Of a stretch of DNA of 64,000 nucleotides, positions 27,679-36,072 are shown in pieces. This stretch comes from Acidobacteriota bacterium (GTDB lineage: Bacteria; Acidobacteriota; Vicinamibacteria; Vicinamibacterales; CAVVIG01). The position numbers were made by a program, and so were the translations under genes. The first letter of the stretch is position 1, and each line of letters begins with the position of its first letter. The DNA lies in contig QHWB01000032.1 of assembly GCA_003222395.1 (NCBI GenBank), forward strand, positions 1 to 64,000. The letters run 5' to 3'. The notes beneath the pieces are model-generated. The model did no database searches and was not told the origin of the DNA. It was given only the letters and a program-made list of their open reading frames with translations.

Positions 27679-28693
27679 CGCGCGATTATAGCCGCCTCAT
27701 CCGAGGGGATCGCCGCGCCTTCCATGTACGCCGCCAGGATCGCGGGATGGATGTAGCACTTGCGGCACACGGCCACGGTGTTGCCGAGACGCTTCGCGAC
27801 GGCCTGAATCGCACCGGCGACGTTGCGCTTCGCCTCGGCCTGCGACTTGAACGGCGCGAGCGCCTTCAACGCCTCGGCGGCCAGCAGCGTGCCCGCCCAC
27901 GTCCGAAAATCCTTTGCGGTGAATTCTGCTCCGGTGATGTCCTTGAGATACTCGTTGACGTCGGCCGAGTCGATCACCTGCCGTTTACCGCTTTCGTCGA
28001 CGTACTGGAACAGCTCGTAGCCGGGCAAATCGCGGCATGCCTTGACGATCTTCGCAAGCCGCCGGTCCTCGAGATCGACGGCGTGCCGGATGCCGCTCTT
28101 GCCGCGGAACTCGAATCGCACCTTCGATCCGCTGATCTTCGCGTGCTGGTCGCGCATCGTCGTCAGCCCGAAGGAATGATTGTCGCGGGCGTACTCCTCG
28201 TTGCCGATGCGGATCAGCGTCTTCTCCAGCAGCTGCACGACAGCCGCGAGCACTTTCTCCCGCGGCAGCCTCTGCTTCTTCAGATCGGCGCGGGTGTGGC
28301 GGCGAATGCGCGGAAGCATCCGCGCGAACGGGACGAGGCGTTCGTACTTGGCTTCGTTACGCTTTTCGCGCCAGCGCGGGTGATAGCGGTACTGTTTGCG
28401 TCCGCGCGCGTCGCGCCCCGTCGCCTGAATGTGGCCGTTGGCGTCGGGACAGATCCACACATTCGTCCACGCCGGCGGGATGACAATCGATCGGATGCGC
28501 TCGAGCTCGGCGCGATTGGCAATCGTGCGGCCATTGGGAGCGACGTAGCGAAAGCGGTTCTGGCGGCCGACCCGGCGGATGCCGGCGGTGCGCTCATCGT
28601 CGACGTGGCGGAGGTGGATCTCCTTCGCGGCTTCACGCTGCAAACGCTTCCACGCGCTCGGCAGTTTCGCCATCCGCACCTGTTTCAGCAAAA

Positions 28694-28753
28694 GGCAGGC
28701 CTGAAAGCCTGCGCTACATTCTTGATGCCGTAGTGCAGCCCTTTAGGGCTGCC
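28694..28753 (+). repeat. REP-like inverted pair, intergenic
   Basis: The left arm (28694-28717, GGCAGGCCTGAAAGCCTGCG then CTAC) and the right arm (28730-28753, GTAGTGCAGCCCTTTAGGGC then TGCC) face each other across 12 nt between the topoisomerase and D-aminoacylase starts. The GTAG foot is intact on both sides; the right hairpin core is the variant CTTTAGGG. Confidence 0.85.
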
Positions 28754-28778
28754 GGCGCCTGCGCGTAACATATCGCGC

Positions 28779-30356
28779 GTGAACCATCGACTCTGCACGA
28801 TTGCGGTTGCGTGCCTCGCGGTCGCGGCTTCCTTGGCCGCTCAGGCACCCCAGCCTTATGACGTGCTGATCAAGGGCGGCCGCGTGCTCGACGGCAGCGG
28901 CAATCCGTGGCTGGCCGCCGACATCGGAATCCGCGGCGCGCGGATTGTCGACATGGGACGGCTCGGCAACGCAGCAGCGTCTCGCGTCATCGATGCGCGC
29001 GGGCTGACGGTCTCGCCGGGCTTCATCGACGTCCATTCGCACGCGTCGGACGGTCTGGTGGACTCGTTGAAGGATGCGCGGCAGCTGATCGCGCAAGGCA
29101 TCACGACCGTCGCGCTCAACCCGGACGGCGGCGGACCGGTGGACCTGCGGGCGCAGCGGATCGGCTACGAGCAGCGCGGCGTCGGCGTCAACGTCGCGTT
29201 GTACGTGCCGCATGGATCGATTCGGCGCGAGGTGCTCGGCATGGCCGATCGCGCGCCGAGCGCGGACGAGCTCGCGAGGATGGTCGCGCTCGCGAAGAAC
29301 GGGATGGAAGCCGGCGGAATCGGTTTGTCGTCGGGCCTCTATTACGCGCCAGGCAACTACGCAAAGACCGATGAAGTCATCGCGCTCGCGAAAGTCGTCG
29401 GCGATATGGGCGGCGTGTACGAAAGCCACATCCGCGACGAGGCGGACTTCAACATCGGCGTCGTCGCCGCCGTCGACGAAGTGATTCGCATCTCGGAAGA
29501 AGGACACCTGCCGGGCATCGTCGCGCATATGAAGGCGCTCGGGCCGGCGAGCTGGGGATTGTCGATGGCGCTCGTCGAGCGCATCAGGCAGGCGCGCGAG
29601 CGCGGCGTCGAAGTCTACGCCGATCAATATCCGTACGACGCGAGCGGCACGGGCATCGTCGGCGCGCTCATCCCGCGGTGGGCCGAGGTCGGCGGCCGAC
29701 CGGAGATGCTGAAACGAATCCAGGGTCCGGAGCGCCAGCGGCTGGCCGCAGACATCCGCCGCAATTTCCAGCGGCGGGGCGGCGCCGACAAGCTGGTCAT
29801 CTCCCTCTATCGCCCGAACCGGTCGCTCGAAGGACAGACGCTGGCCGCGGTCTCGAAAGCCATGAACGAGCCGCCGGAAGAAGCGGTGATGGACCTCCTC
29901 GTCGAGGGCGAGGCGAGCCTCGTGTCGTTCAACATGTCGGAAGACGACATCGCGCTGATCATGAAGCAGCCGTTCACGATGACGTGCACCGACGGAAACC
30001 TGACGCCGTTCGGCGAGGGGAAGCCGCATCCGCGCGGCAACGGCGCGTTCGCGCGAAAGATTCACGTCTACGTCAACGAGCGCGGCGTCGTCGATCTGCC
30101 GTTCGCCGTCCGATCGATGACGAGCCTGCCGGCATCGGTGTTCGGAATGAAGGATCGCGGCGTGCTGCGCCCCGGCGCGTGGGCCGACATCCTCGTCTTC
30201 GATCCGAAGAACGTGCGCGATGCGGCGACGTACACGAACCCGCATCAGCTCGCGGAAGGAATGGAGTACGTTCTCGTGAACGGCGTCGTCGAGAAAGATG
30301 CGGAGGCGTTCACCGGCAAGCTGGGCGGCCGCGTCATCACGCCCGATCGCAGATAG
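28779..30356 (+). CDS. Secreted N-acyl-D-amino-acid deacylase-like amidohydrolase
   Basis: The 525-residue protein opens with a signal peptide (MNHRLCTIAVACLAVAASLAAQ) and then the amidohydrolase start 'YDVLIKGGRVLDGSGNPWLA'. Ligands are visible: 'GFIDVHSHASDGL' (HxH), 'YESHIRDEA', 'GIVAHMKALG' and 'MTCTDGNL' (Asp), plus the D-aminoacylase C-terminal barrel ('GVLRPGAWADILVFDPKNV'). Family members remove acyl groups from N-acyl-D-amino acids or cleave dipeptides; the exported location points to scavenging. glcF follows after 12 nt on the same strand. Confidence 0.87.
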   Translation: MNHRLCTIAVACLAVAASLAAQAPQPYDVLIKGGRVLDGSGNPWLAADIGIRGARIVDMGRLGNAAASRVIDARGLTVSPGFIDVHSHASDGLVDSLKDARQLIAQGITTVALNPDGGGPVDLRAQRIGYEQRGVGVNVALYVPHGSIRREVLGMADRAPSADELARMVALAKNGMEAGGIGLSSGLYYAPGNYAKTDEVIALAKVVGDMGGVYESHIRDEADFNIGVVAAVDEVIRISEEGHLPGIVAHMKALGPASWGLSMALVERIRQARERGVEVYADQYPYDASGTGIVGALIPRWAEVGGRPEMLKRIQGPERQRLAADIRRNFQRRGGADKLVISLYRPNRSLEGQTLAAVSKAMNEPPEEAVMDLLVEGEASLVSFNMSEDDIALIMKQPFTMTCTDGNLTPFGEGKPHPRGNGAFARKIHVYVNERGVVDLPFAVRSMTSLPASVFGMKDRGVLRPGAWADILVFDPKNVRDAATYTNPHQLAEGMEYVLVNGVVEKDAEAFTGKLGGRVITPDRR

Positions 30357-30368
30357 GGTATCTTCCGA

Positions 30369-31700
30369 ATGAACGTGCCGAACCTCACGGGGATCTTCGA
30401 CCCACACCGTCCGCCCTCGCGGGAGCTCGCCGACGACTGCGTCCACTGCGGGTTCTGCCTGCCGTCGTGTCCGACGTACGTGTTGTGGGGACAGGAAGCC
30501 GACTCGCCCCGAGGCCGCATCTACCTGATGAAGGCCGGCCTCGACGGTCGCGCCGAATGGAACGGCGCGTATCAACGCCACTTCGACACGTGCCTCGGCT
30601 GCATGGCGTGCCTGACGGCCTGTCCGTCGGGAGTGAAGTACGACCGCCTCATCGAGGCGACGCGGCCGCAGGTGGAGCGGCACGGCGAACGATCGACTGG
30701 CGATCGACTGTTCCGCGAGCTGATCTTCAGCGTGTTTCCACATCCCGATCGGCTGCGCGCGCTCGCCGTTCCTCTGCGCCTCTATCAGCAGACCGGGCTC
30801 CAGCGGCTGGTGCGCGCGATCGGCTTGATGAAGCTCGTGCCGGACCGAATCGCAGCGATGGAGCGGCTGATGCCGCCGCTGCCCGCCAGCGGCGCCACGC
30901 GCGAGCTGCCGGAGCGGATCCCCGCGCAGGGCGAGGCACGCCGGCGCGTCGGCCTGCTGCTCGGCTGCGTGCAGCGCGTATTCTTTTCCCACGTCAACGC
31001 GGCCACCGCGCGTGTACTGGCGGCGGAAGGATGCGAGGTCGTCGCACCGCGCGAGCAACGGTGCTGCGGCGCATTGATGCTGCATGCCGGCCGCGAGCGG
31101 GACGCTGCTGACGCCGCCAGGAACACGATTGACGTGTTCGAGCGCGCCGGCGTCGATCAGATCGCGATCAACGCGGCCGGATGCGGATCGGCGATGAAAG
31201 AGTACGGCGAGCTGCTGCGCGACGATCCGGCGTATGCCGAGCGCGCGCGGACGTTTTCATCCAGGTGCGTCGACGTGTCGGTACTGCTCGCGGATCTCGA
31301 GCCGAGGGCCGAGCGCCATCCGCTGCCGATCGCGGTCGCGTACCACGACGCCTGCCATCTGCAGCATGCGCAAGGCGTCAGGCAGCAGCCGCGACGCGTG
31401 CTGCAGACGATTCCGCAACTCGAGCTCCGCGAGATCCTCGAGTCGGACATCTGCTGCGGATCGGCCGGCATCTACAACCTGCTGGAGCCTGACGCGGCCG
31501 GCGCGCTCCGAGATCGCAAGGTCGCGAACATCCTCCGTACCGGCGCCAACGTGGTCGCATCCGGCAATCCTGGCTGCATGATGCAGATCGCATCCGGTCT
31601 CGACCTCGCGCAGCACGCCATACCGTCGTTGCATCTGATCGAAATCGTCGACAAGTCGATCAGAGGAGAGGCACTTCGAATCGAGCCCGAGGAAGGTTGA
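30369..31700 (+). CDS. glcF: Glycolate oxidase iron-sulfur subunit GlcF
   Basis: The 443-residue protein has two ferredoxin motifs near the N-terminus ('CVHCGFCLPSCPTYV' and 'CLGCMACLTACPSGVKY') and two CCG domains ('QRCCGALMLHAGR' and 'DICCGSAGIYNLL'), the GlcF layout. With GlcD and GlcE it oxidises glycolate to glyoxylate and passes electrons to the quinone pool at the inner membrane. Here it is separated from glcD-glcE, which lie 1.4 kb away on the other strand with a PQQ dehydrogenase between. The 75 nt to the next gene hold nothing I recognise. Confidence 0.92.
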   Translation: MNVPNLTGIFDPHRPPSRELADDCVHCGFCLPSCPTYVLWGQEADSPRGRIYLMKAGLDGRAEWNGAYQRHFDTCLGCMACLTACPSGVKYDRLIEATRPQVERHGERSTGDRLFRELIFSVFPHPDRLRALAVPLRLYQQTGLQRLVRAIGLMKLVPDRIAAMERLMPPLPASGATRELPERIPAQGEARRRVGLLLGCVQRVFFSHVNAATARVLAAEGCEVVAPREQRCCGALMLHAGRERDAADAARNTIDVFERAGVDQIAINAAGCGSAMKEYGELLRDDPAYAERARTFSSRCVDVSVLLADLEPRAERHPLPIAVAYHDACHLQHAQGVRQQPRRVLQTIPQLELREILESDICCGSAGIYNLLEPDAAGALRDRKVANILRTGANVVASGNPGCMMQIASGLDLAQHAIPSLHLIEIVDKSIRGEALRIEPEEG

Positions 31701-31775
31701 TCACAAGATCCACGACGGACGGATAGACTTTGACGACGTATCAGACGTCGACGATCGTGAGATCGCGCTGCGAGC

Positions 31776-33065
31776 TCAGCGGTTGGTGTCGTGACGATGC
31801 GGCACGAGCCGAACGATCTTGCCGGCGTTGCCGTCCGTCAGCACGTAGAGCGCGCCGTCGGGCCCTTCGCTGACGCCGCGGATGCGGCTATCGAGATCCG
31901 TCAGCAAGCGCTCTTCGCCGACGACCCGATCGTTCTCGAGCACGAGCCTGACGAGCGCTTTGCCGACGAGCGTCGCGACGAACAGGTTGCCCTGCCACGC
32001 GGGAAAAAGTTTTCCGCCGTAGAACGCGATGCCAGCCGGCGCGACATCGGGCGTCCAGAAATAGACCGGCTGCTCCATCCCCTGCTCTCGCGTCTTGTCG
32101 CCGTTGATCGGCTTACCGCTGTACTCCCGCCCGTAGCTGATGACCGGAAAGCCGTAGTTCTTTCCTTTCGCCACCGCGTTGATCTCGTCGCCGCCGCGCG
32201 GTCCGTGTTCGCTCGTCCACAGCATGCCCGTGCGGGGATGAATCGCTACACCCTGAATGTCTCTGACGCCGATCGCGAAAATCTCGGGGCGCGCGCCGCC
32301 GCGACCGACGAACGGGTTGTCGGTCGGAATCGATCCGTCCGCGTTGATGCGCAGCACCTTGCCCATGTTGCTGTCGAGTTGCTGCGGCTGCGGCCAGTCG
32401 ACCGAGTTGACGCCGATGCCGTCGGGAGCAGTCGACGTGATGAACAGCGTGCCGTCGCGCGCCTGAATCAGACGGCCGCCGGTGCCTTCTGCGTCCAGCA
32501 GCACTTTGAGATCCTCGAGGCGCCGGTCGTCGGTCGAGAGCTTCGCCCGCGCGGCAATCAGCACGCCGGGGCTGCGCGGCAATGCCGATGGATTCGCATC
32601 GTCGGGCAAGACGGTGTAGGTCAGGTAGATCGTGCGGTTTGATGCAAACGCACGGTCGGGCCGCACCTCGAACAGACCTTGACCGCCGCGCGCGAACAAG
32701 TTCGGCGGCATGCCGCCGAGTGGCTCCGACAGCTTGCCGTCGCGGCCGGCAATCCGGATCCGACCGCCGCGTTCGCCGACGATGATGCGGCCGTCCGGGA
32801 GGAAGTCGAAGCAGAACGCGCCGTTGAACCCGACAGCGACGGTTTCGACGTCGTACGCGGCGCTCTTCGGCGGCCTCGGCGCCCGCGTCTGCCCGAGCCA
32901 CTCTGGAATCGGCGCGTATCCGTCGGGCGCCGCGCTCCCGTCTTCCGGTTTGGCCGGTCCTACCTGCGCGGGCGGGCGCAGGACCGCGCGCACTGGCTGC
33001 GCAACAACGTCTTTTGCCGTCAACGCGAGACAGACCGCTCCGGTGAACACGATCGAACGAATCAC
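31776..33065 (-). CDS. Periplasmic PQQ-dependent aldose (glucose/sorbosone-type) dehydrogenase
   Basis: The 429-residue protein has a signal peptide (MIRSIVFTGAVCLALTAKDVVAQ) and the six-bladed propeller signatures 'FCFDFLPDGRIIVGERGGRI', 'GQGLFEVRPDRAFASNRTIY', 'NMGKVLRINADGSIPTDNPF', 'LWTSEHGPRGGDEIN' and 'GKNYGFPVISYGREYSG'. It oxidises sugars at the outer face of the membrane with PQQ. The start is GTG 33065 behind AAGGAG. It lies between the split glycolate oxidase genes, 34 nt from glcE on the same strand. Confidence 0.9.
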   Translation of the reverse strand: MIRSIVFTGAVCLALTAKDVVAQPVRAVLRPPAQVGPAKPEDGSAAPDGYAPIPEWLGQTRAPRPPKSAAYDVETVAVGFNGAFCFDFLPDGRIIVGERGGRIRIAGRDGKLSEPLGGMPPNLFARGGQGLFEVRPDRAFASNRTIYLTYTVLPDDANPSALPRSPGVLIAARAKLSTDDRRLEDLKVLLDAEGTGGRLIQARDGTLFITSTAPDGIGVNSVDWPQPQQLDSNMGKVLRINADGSIPTDNPFVGRGGARPEIFAIGVRDIQGVAIHPRTGMLWTSEHGPRGGDEINAVAKGKNYGFPVISYGREYSGKPINGDKTREQGMEQPVYFWTPDVAPAGIAFYGGKLFPAWQGNLFVATLVGKALVRLVLENDRVVGEERLLTDLDSRIRGVSEGPDGALYVLTDGNAGKIVRLVPHRHDTNR

Positions 33066-33099
33066 GTGCGCTCCTTCTATCAGGAAAGGATCATGTCGA

Positions 33100-34326
33100 T
33101 CACAACCCGAAGGGCCCGCGTCCGGGATTCAGCAGCCCCTCAGGATCGAACTGCTGCTTCACCGCGCGCATCAGCGGAAGGCTGTCGCCGGGCGGCCCCC
33201 ACACGTCGACGAGCGCTTTGAGCGCCTCGGATCCGCGGACGAGGACGGCGCTGCCGCGGCCGGGCGCGAAGCGCGCGCGAAGATCTTTCAGCACCCGCGC
33301 CTGAGCCGCGGCGTCGCCGTCGACGCGCAGCAGCAGCGCGCCGACGCCCGCGCGGCCGATCATCTCCCACGCCTCGCCGGTCGACGCGAGCCACGCGAGC
33401 GTGGCGCTCAAGTCCTTCGGCAGCAGCGTCAGCTTGATGACCGCGCCGTCGTCCTCCCAGGCGCGCCGTTCGTGCGCCTCCCACAGCGCCGTCTCATCGG
33501 CGCCCGCGACAATCGTCGTCCCCGCACCGTTCGATTCGGCGATCCGCGTCGCCTGACGTGCCTGCTCGGTCGCGGCCGCCTCGATCGACTCGAAGCGGAC
33601 GAGCAGACGCAGCGGTTTCGTTTCGAGCTCGATCGCCGTCGGCGTCAACTGGCTCGCCAGGAGCGACGAGACGACGGCATCGAGGCGATCGAATGGACGC
33701 TCGCCTGAAAGGCTCGCGCTACGCGTATCGGTCAGGTGGCGCGAGCCTTTCAAGCGAGCGTCCTCCGAGACATCGATCACGACGGTGCGTGATGCCGCCG
33801 GTATCGGATACAGCTTGAACGTCGCCGACGTGATGACGGCAAGGCTGCCGAACGATCCGGTCATCAGCCGGCCGAGGTCGTAACCTGCGACGTTCTTGAC
33901 GACGATGCCGCCGGACTTCGCGGCCGTTCCATCGATGCGAACGATGTCGATCCCGATGATCAGATCGCGCGGTGTCCCGTACCGGTGACGCCGCGGACCG
34001 GCGTCATTCGTGGCGACGATGCCGCCGATGGTCGCGCGATCGGCCGATGGCGGATCGAGCGGAATCCATTGACCGTGGCGCGCCAGCTCGCGATTGACGG
34101 CGGCGAGCGTCGCGCCCGCCTGCACCGTCGCCGTCAGATCGCCGTACCGGTGCGCAACAACGGCGTCGAGCCGTCGCGTCGAGATGCCGACGTCGGCGGG
34201 CGGCGGCGGTCCCCAACCGACTTTCGTGCCGCCGCCGTGGACGGCCACGCGCAGCTTCGCGCGCGACGCGTGCGCCAGCGCGTGGGCGACCTCGTCGACG
34301 CTCGCCGGCTGAAGAAGGTCCGCCAC
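33100..34326 (-). CDS. glcE: Glycolate oxidase FAD-binding subunit GlcE
   Basis: The 408-residue FAD_binding_4 protein has 'VAVHGGGTKVGWG', 'PLDPPSADRATIGGIVATND' and 'GIVVKNVAGYDLGRLMTGSF', and ends in 'QFDPEGLLNPGRGPFGL', the usual GlcE C-terminus. The GTG at 34326 is 2 nt beyond the glcD stop. A 63-bp REP-like pair inserts about 21 residues ('EDARLKGSRHLTDTRSASLS') in frame near residues 189-210, between the FAD domain and the substrate domain. GlcE works with GlcD and GlcF. Confidence 0.9.
   Translation of the reverse strand: MADLLQPASVDEVAHALAHASRAKLRVAVHGGGTKVGWGPPPPADVGISTRRLDAVVAHRYGDLTATVQAGATLAAVNRELARHGQWIPLDPPSADRATIGGIVATNDAGPRRHRYGTPRDLIIGIDIVRIDGTAAKSGGIVVKNVAGYDLGRLMTGSFGSLAVITSATFKLYPIPAASRTVVIDVSEDARLKGSRHLTDTRSASLSGERPFDRLDAVVSSLLASQLTPTAIELETKPLRLLVRFESIEAAATEQARQATRIAESNGAGTTIVAGADETALWEAHERRAWEDDGAVIKLTLLPKDLSATLAWLASTGEAWEMIGRAGVGALLLRVDGDAAAQARVLKDLRARFAPGRGSAVLVRGSEALKALVDVWGPPGDSLPLMRAVKQQFDPEGLLNPGRGPFGL
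33698..33760 (+). repeat. REP-like inverted pair in frame in glcE
   Basis: The left arm 33698-33722 (CGCTCGCCTGAAAGGCTCGC then GCTAC) and the right arm 33736-33760 (GTGGCGCGAGCCTTTCAAGC then GAGCG) are inverted copies separated by 13 nt. The total is 63 bp, exactly 21 codons. The left arm is identical to the left arm in allB. Confidence 0.92.
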
Positions 34327-34328
34327 GA

Positions 34329-35777
34329 TCAGAAGCGCTCGGCGAGGCCGGCGCGCTCGACCGGATGCTGGCGATAGGGGCCGGGAACCTCGCCGCAGAG
34401 GCGCGGCGTCGGAAACACCTTGCCCGGATTGCACAGACCGCGCGGATCGAATGCGCTTCGGACGAGCAGCATCGTCTCGAGATCGGCCGCGCCGAACATC
34501 TTGGGCATCTGGCACGCCTTGTCGGCGCCGACGCCGTGCTCGCCGGTGATCGATCCGCCCGCGTCGATGCAGTAGGTGAGGATCTCGGCGGCGACCTGCT
34601 CGGCCAGCTCGCCCTGTCCTCCGATTCCCTCGTCGTAGCAGACGAGCGGATGCAGGTTGCCGTCGCCCGCATGAAACACGTTGCCGATGCGCAGCCCCGA
34701 TCGGACTTCGAGCTCGCGGATGCGGCGCAGCACCTCCGGCAGCTTCGTGCGCGGGATGACGCCGTCCTGCACGTAGTAGTTCGGCGACACACGGCCCATC
34801 GCGGCGAACGCGGCTTTACGTCCTTTCCAGATGCGCGCGCGCTGTTCGTCGTTCCGGGCGATCAGCACGTCGGTGCCGCCGCGCCGGTGGCAGATCTCTT
34901 CCACGACGCGGAATTGTTCGTGGACTTCCGCCGACGATCCGTCCAGCTCGACGATCAGGACGGCTTCGGCCTTCGGAAAATTCGGATGGACCGCCGCTTC
35001 GGCGGCTTCGACCGTCAGCCGATCCATCATCTCGACCGCCGCGGGAATGATGCCCGCGCCGATGATGTCCGACACCGCGTTGCCCGCGGCTTCGGTCGAC
35101 TCGAACGCGGCGAGGATCGTTCGCACCGTCTCGGGAATGCGCAGCAGCCGCAGCGTCGCCTTCGTGACGACACCGAGCGTGCCCTCCGATCCGACGAGCA
35201 CGCCGACCAGATCGAGCCCCGGTAGATCGACCGCCGAGCCGCCGACGTGCACCATCTCGCCATTCGGCAGCACCAGCTCGAGGCCGACGACGTGATGCAC
35301 CGTGAAACCGTACTTCAGGCAATGCGCGCCGCCGGAGTTCTCCGCGACGTTCCCGCCGATCGAACAGATCTGTTGGCTGGACGGATCCGGCGCGTAGTAG
35401 AAGCCATGCGCGCCGACCGAGCGTGACACCTCCAGGTTGACGACGCCGGGCTCGACGGTGATCCGCTGGTTCGGAATATCGACGTCGAGGATCCGATTCA
35501 GACGCGTCAGCACGATCAGCACCGCGCCCGGAACCGGCAGCGCGCCCCCAGAGAGGCCGGTACCGTGGCCGCGCGCGACGAACGCGACGCCGTGCTCGTG
35601 GCACGCGCGCACCACGCCCTGCACCTCTTCCGCGCTGTTCGGCAGGACGACGAGCCCGGGACGCTCGCGCAGACGCGCGAGGCCGTCGGATTCGTACGCA
35701 AGCAGCTCCGTCTCGTCCCGAAGGATCGCGTCGCGCCGGACGATGCGCTCGAGGGCGGCCAGAAAAGCCGCGTGCAT
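34329..35777 (-). CDS. glcD: Glycolate oxidase subunit GlcD (D-2-hydroxyacid dehydrogenase)
   Basis: The 482-residue FAD_binding_4/FAD-oxidase_C protein has 'FVARGHGTGLSGGALPVPGA', 'ITVEPGVVNLEVSRSV', 'QICSIGGNVAENSGGAHCLK', 'GVLVGSEGTLGVVTKATLRL' and C-terminal 'GNVFHAGDGNLHPLV' and 'GGSITGEHGVGADK' (metal His and Glu). It catalyses oxidation of glycolate or D-lactate. It leads the minus-strand pair glcD-glcE. Glyoxylate made here could be used by the malate-synthase-like protein of the ureide region. Confidence 0.93.
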   Translation of the reverse strand: MHAAFLAALERIVRRDAILRDETELLAYESDGLARLRERPGLVVLPNSAEEVQGVVRACHEHGVAFVARGHGTGLSGGALPVPGAVLIVLTRLNRILDVDIPNQRITVEPGVVNLEVSRSVGAHGFYYAPDPSSQQICSIGGNVAENSGGAHCLKYGFTVHHVVGLELVLPNGEMVHVGGSAVDLPGLDLVGVLVGSEGTLGVVTKATLRLLRIPETVRTILAAFESTEAAGNAVSDIIGAGIIPAAVEMMDRLTVEAAEAAVHPNFPKAEAVLIVELDGSSAEVHEQFRVVEEICHRRGGTDVLIARNDEQRARIWKGRKAAFAAMGRVSPNYYVQDGVIPRTKLPEVLRRIRELEVRSGLRIGNVFHAGDGNLHPLVCYDEGIGGQGELAEQVAAEILTYCIDAGGSITGEHGVGADKACQMPKMFGAADLETMLLVRSAFDPRGLCNPGKVFPTPRLCGEVPGPYRQHPVERAGLAERF

Positions 35778-35808
35778 TCAGCGATCCTATCTGATAATCA
35801 GCGCCGCG

Positions 35809-36072
35809 ATGTGGCTCGACGACGCCCGGCGCGATCTGCAGTACGCCGCCCGTACGCTGCGAGCCTCGCCCGGATTCACCGCCGACGCGTACCCGATCCT
35901 CGGACGACCATTCACCGCCGACGACGAGCAGCCCGGCGGCGATCGAGTCGTGATCCTCAGCTACGGCGCATGGCAGCGGTACTTTGCCGGCGATTCACAG
36001 GCGATCGGCAGATCGATCCGATTCAACGGCACCGGTCGATTCAGCGCCGGAATCGCGCTCGATGCCGACTAA
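35809..36072 (+). pseudogene. Remnant of an ADOP-type (MacB-like) ABC permease
   Basis: The 87-residue frame begins 'MWLDDARRDLQYAARTLRAS', the standard start of Acidobacteriota orphan permeases, and then jumps after 'PGFTADA' to 'YPILGRPFTADDEQPGGDRV' and 'SYGAWQRYFAGDSQAIGRSI', which belong about 120 residues further on in the MacB_PCD domain. The first membrane helix and the rest of the roughly 800-residue protein are absent. Two deletions are needed. It is unlikely to have a function. Confidence 0.8.

Noticed and set aside
31701-31790. Short peptide-coding frame between glcF and the PQQ dehydrogenase
   Set aside because: The roughly 30-codon frame (about DHKIHDGRIDFDDVSD) has no start codon or ribosome binding site and overlaps the next gene.
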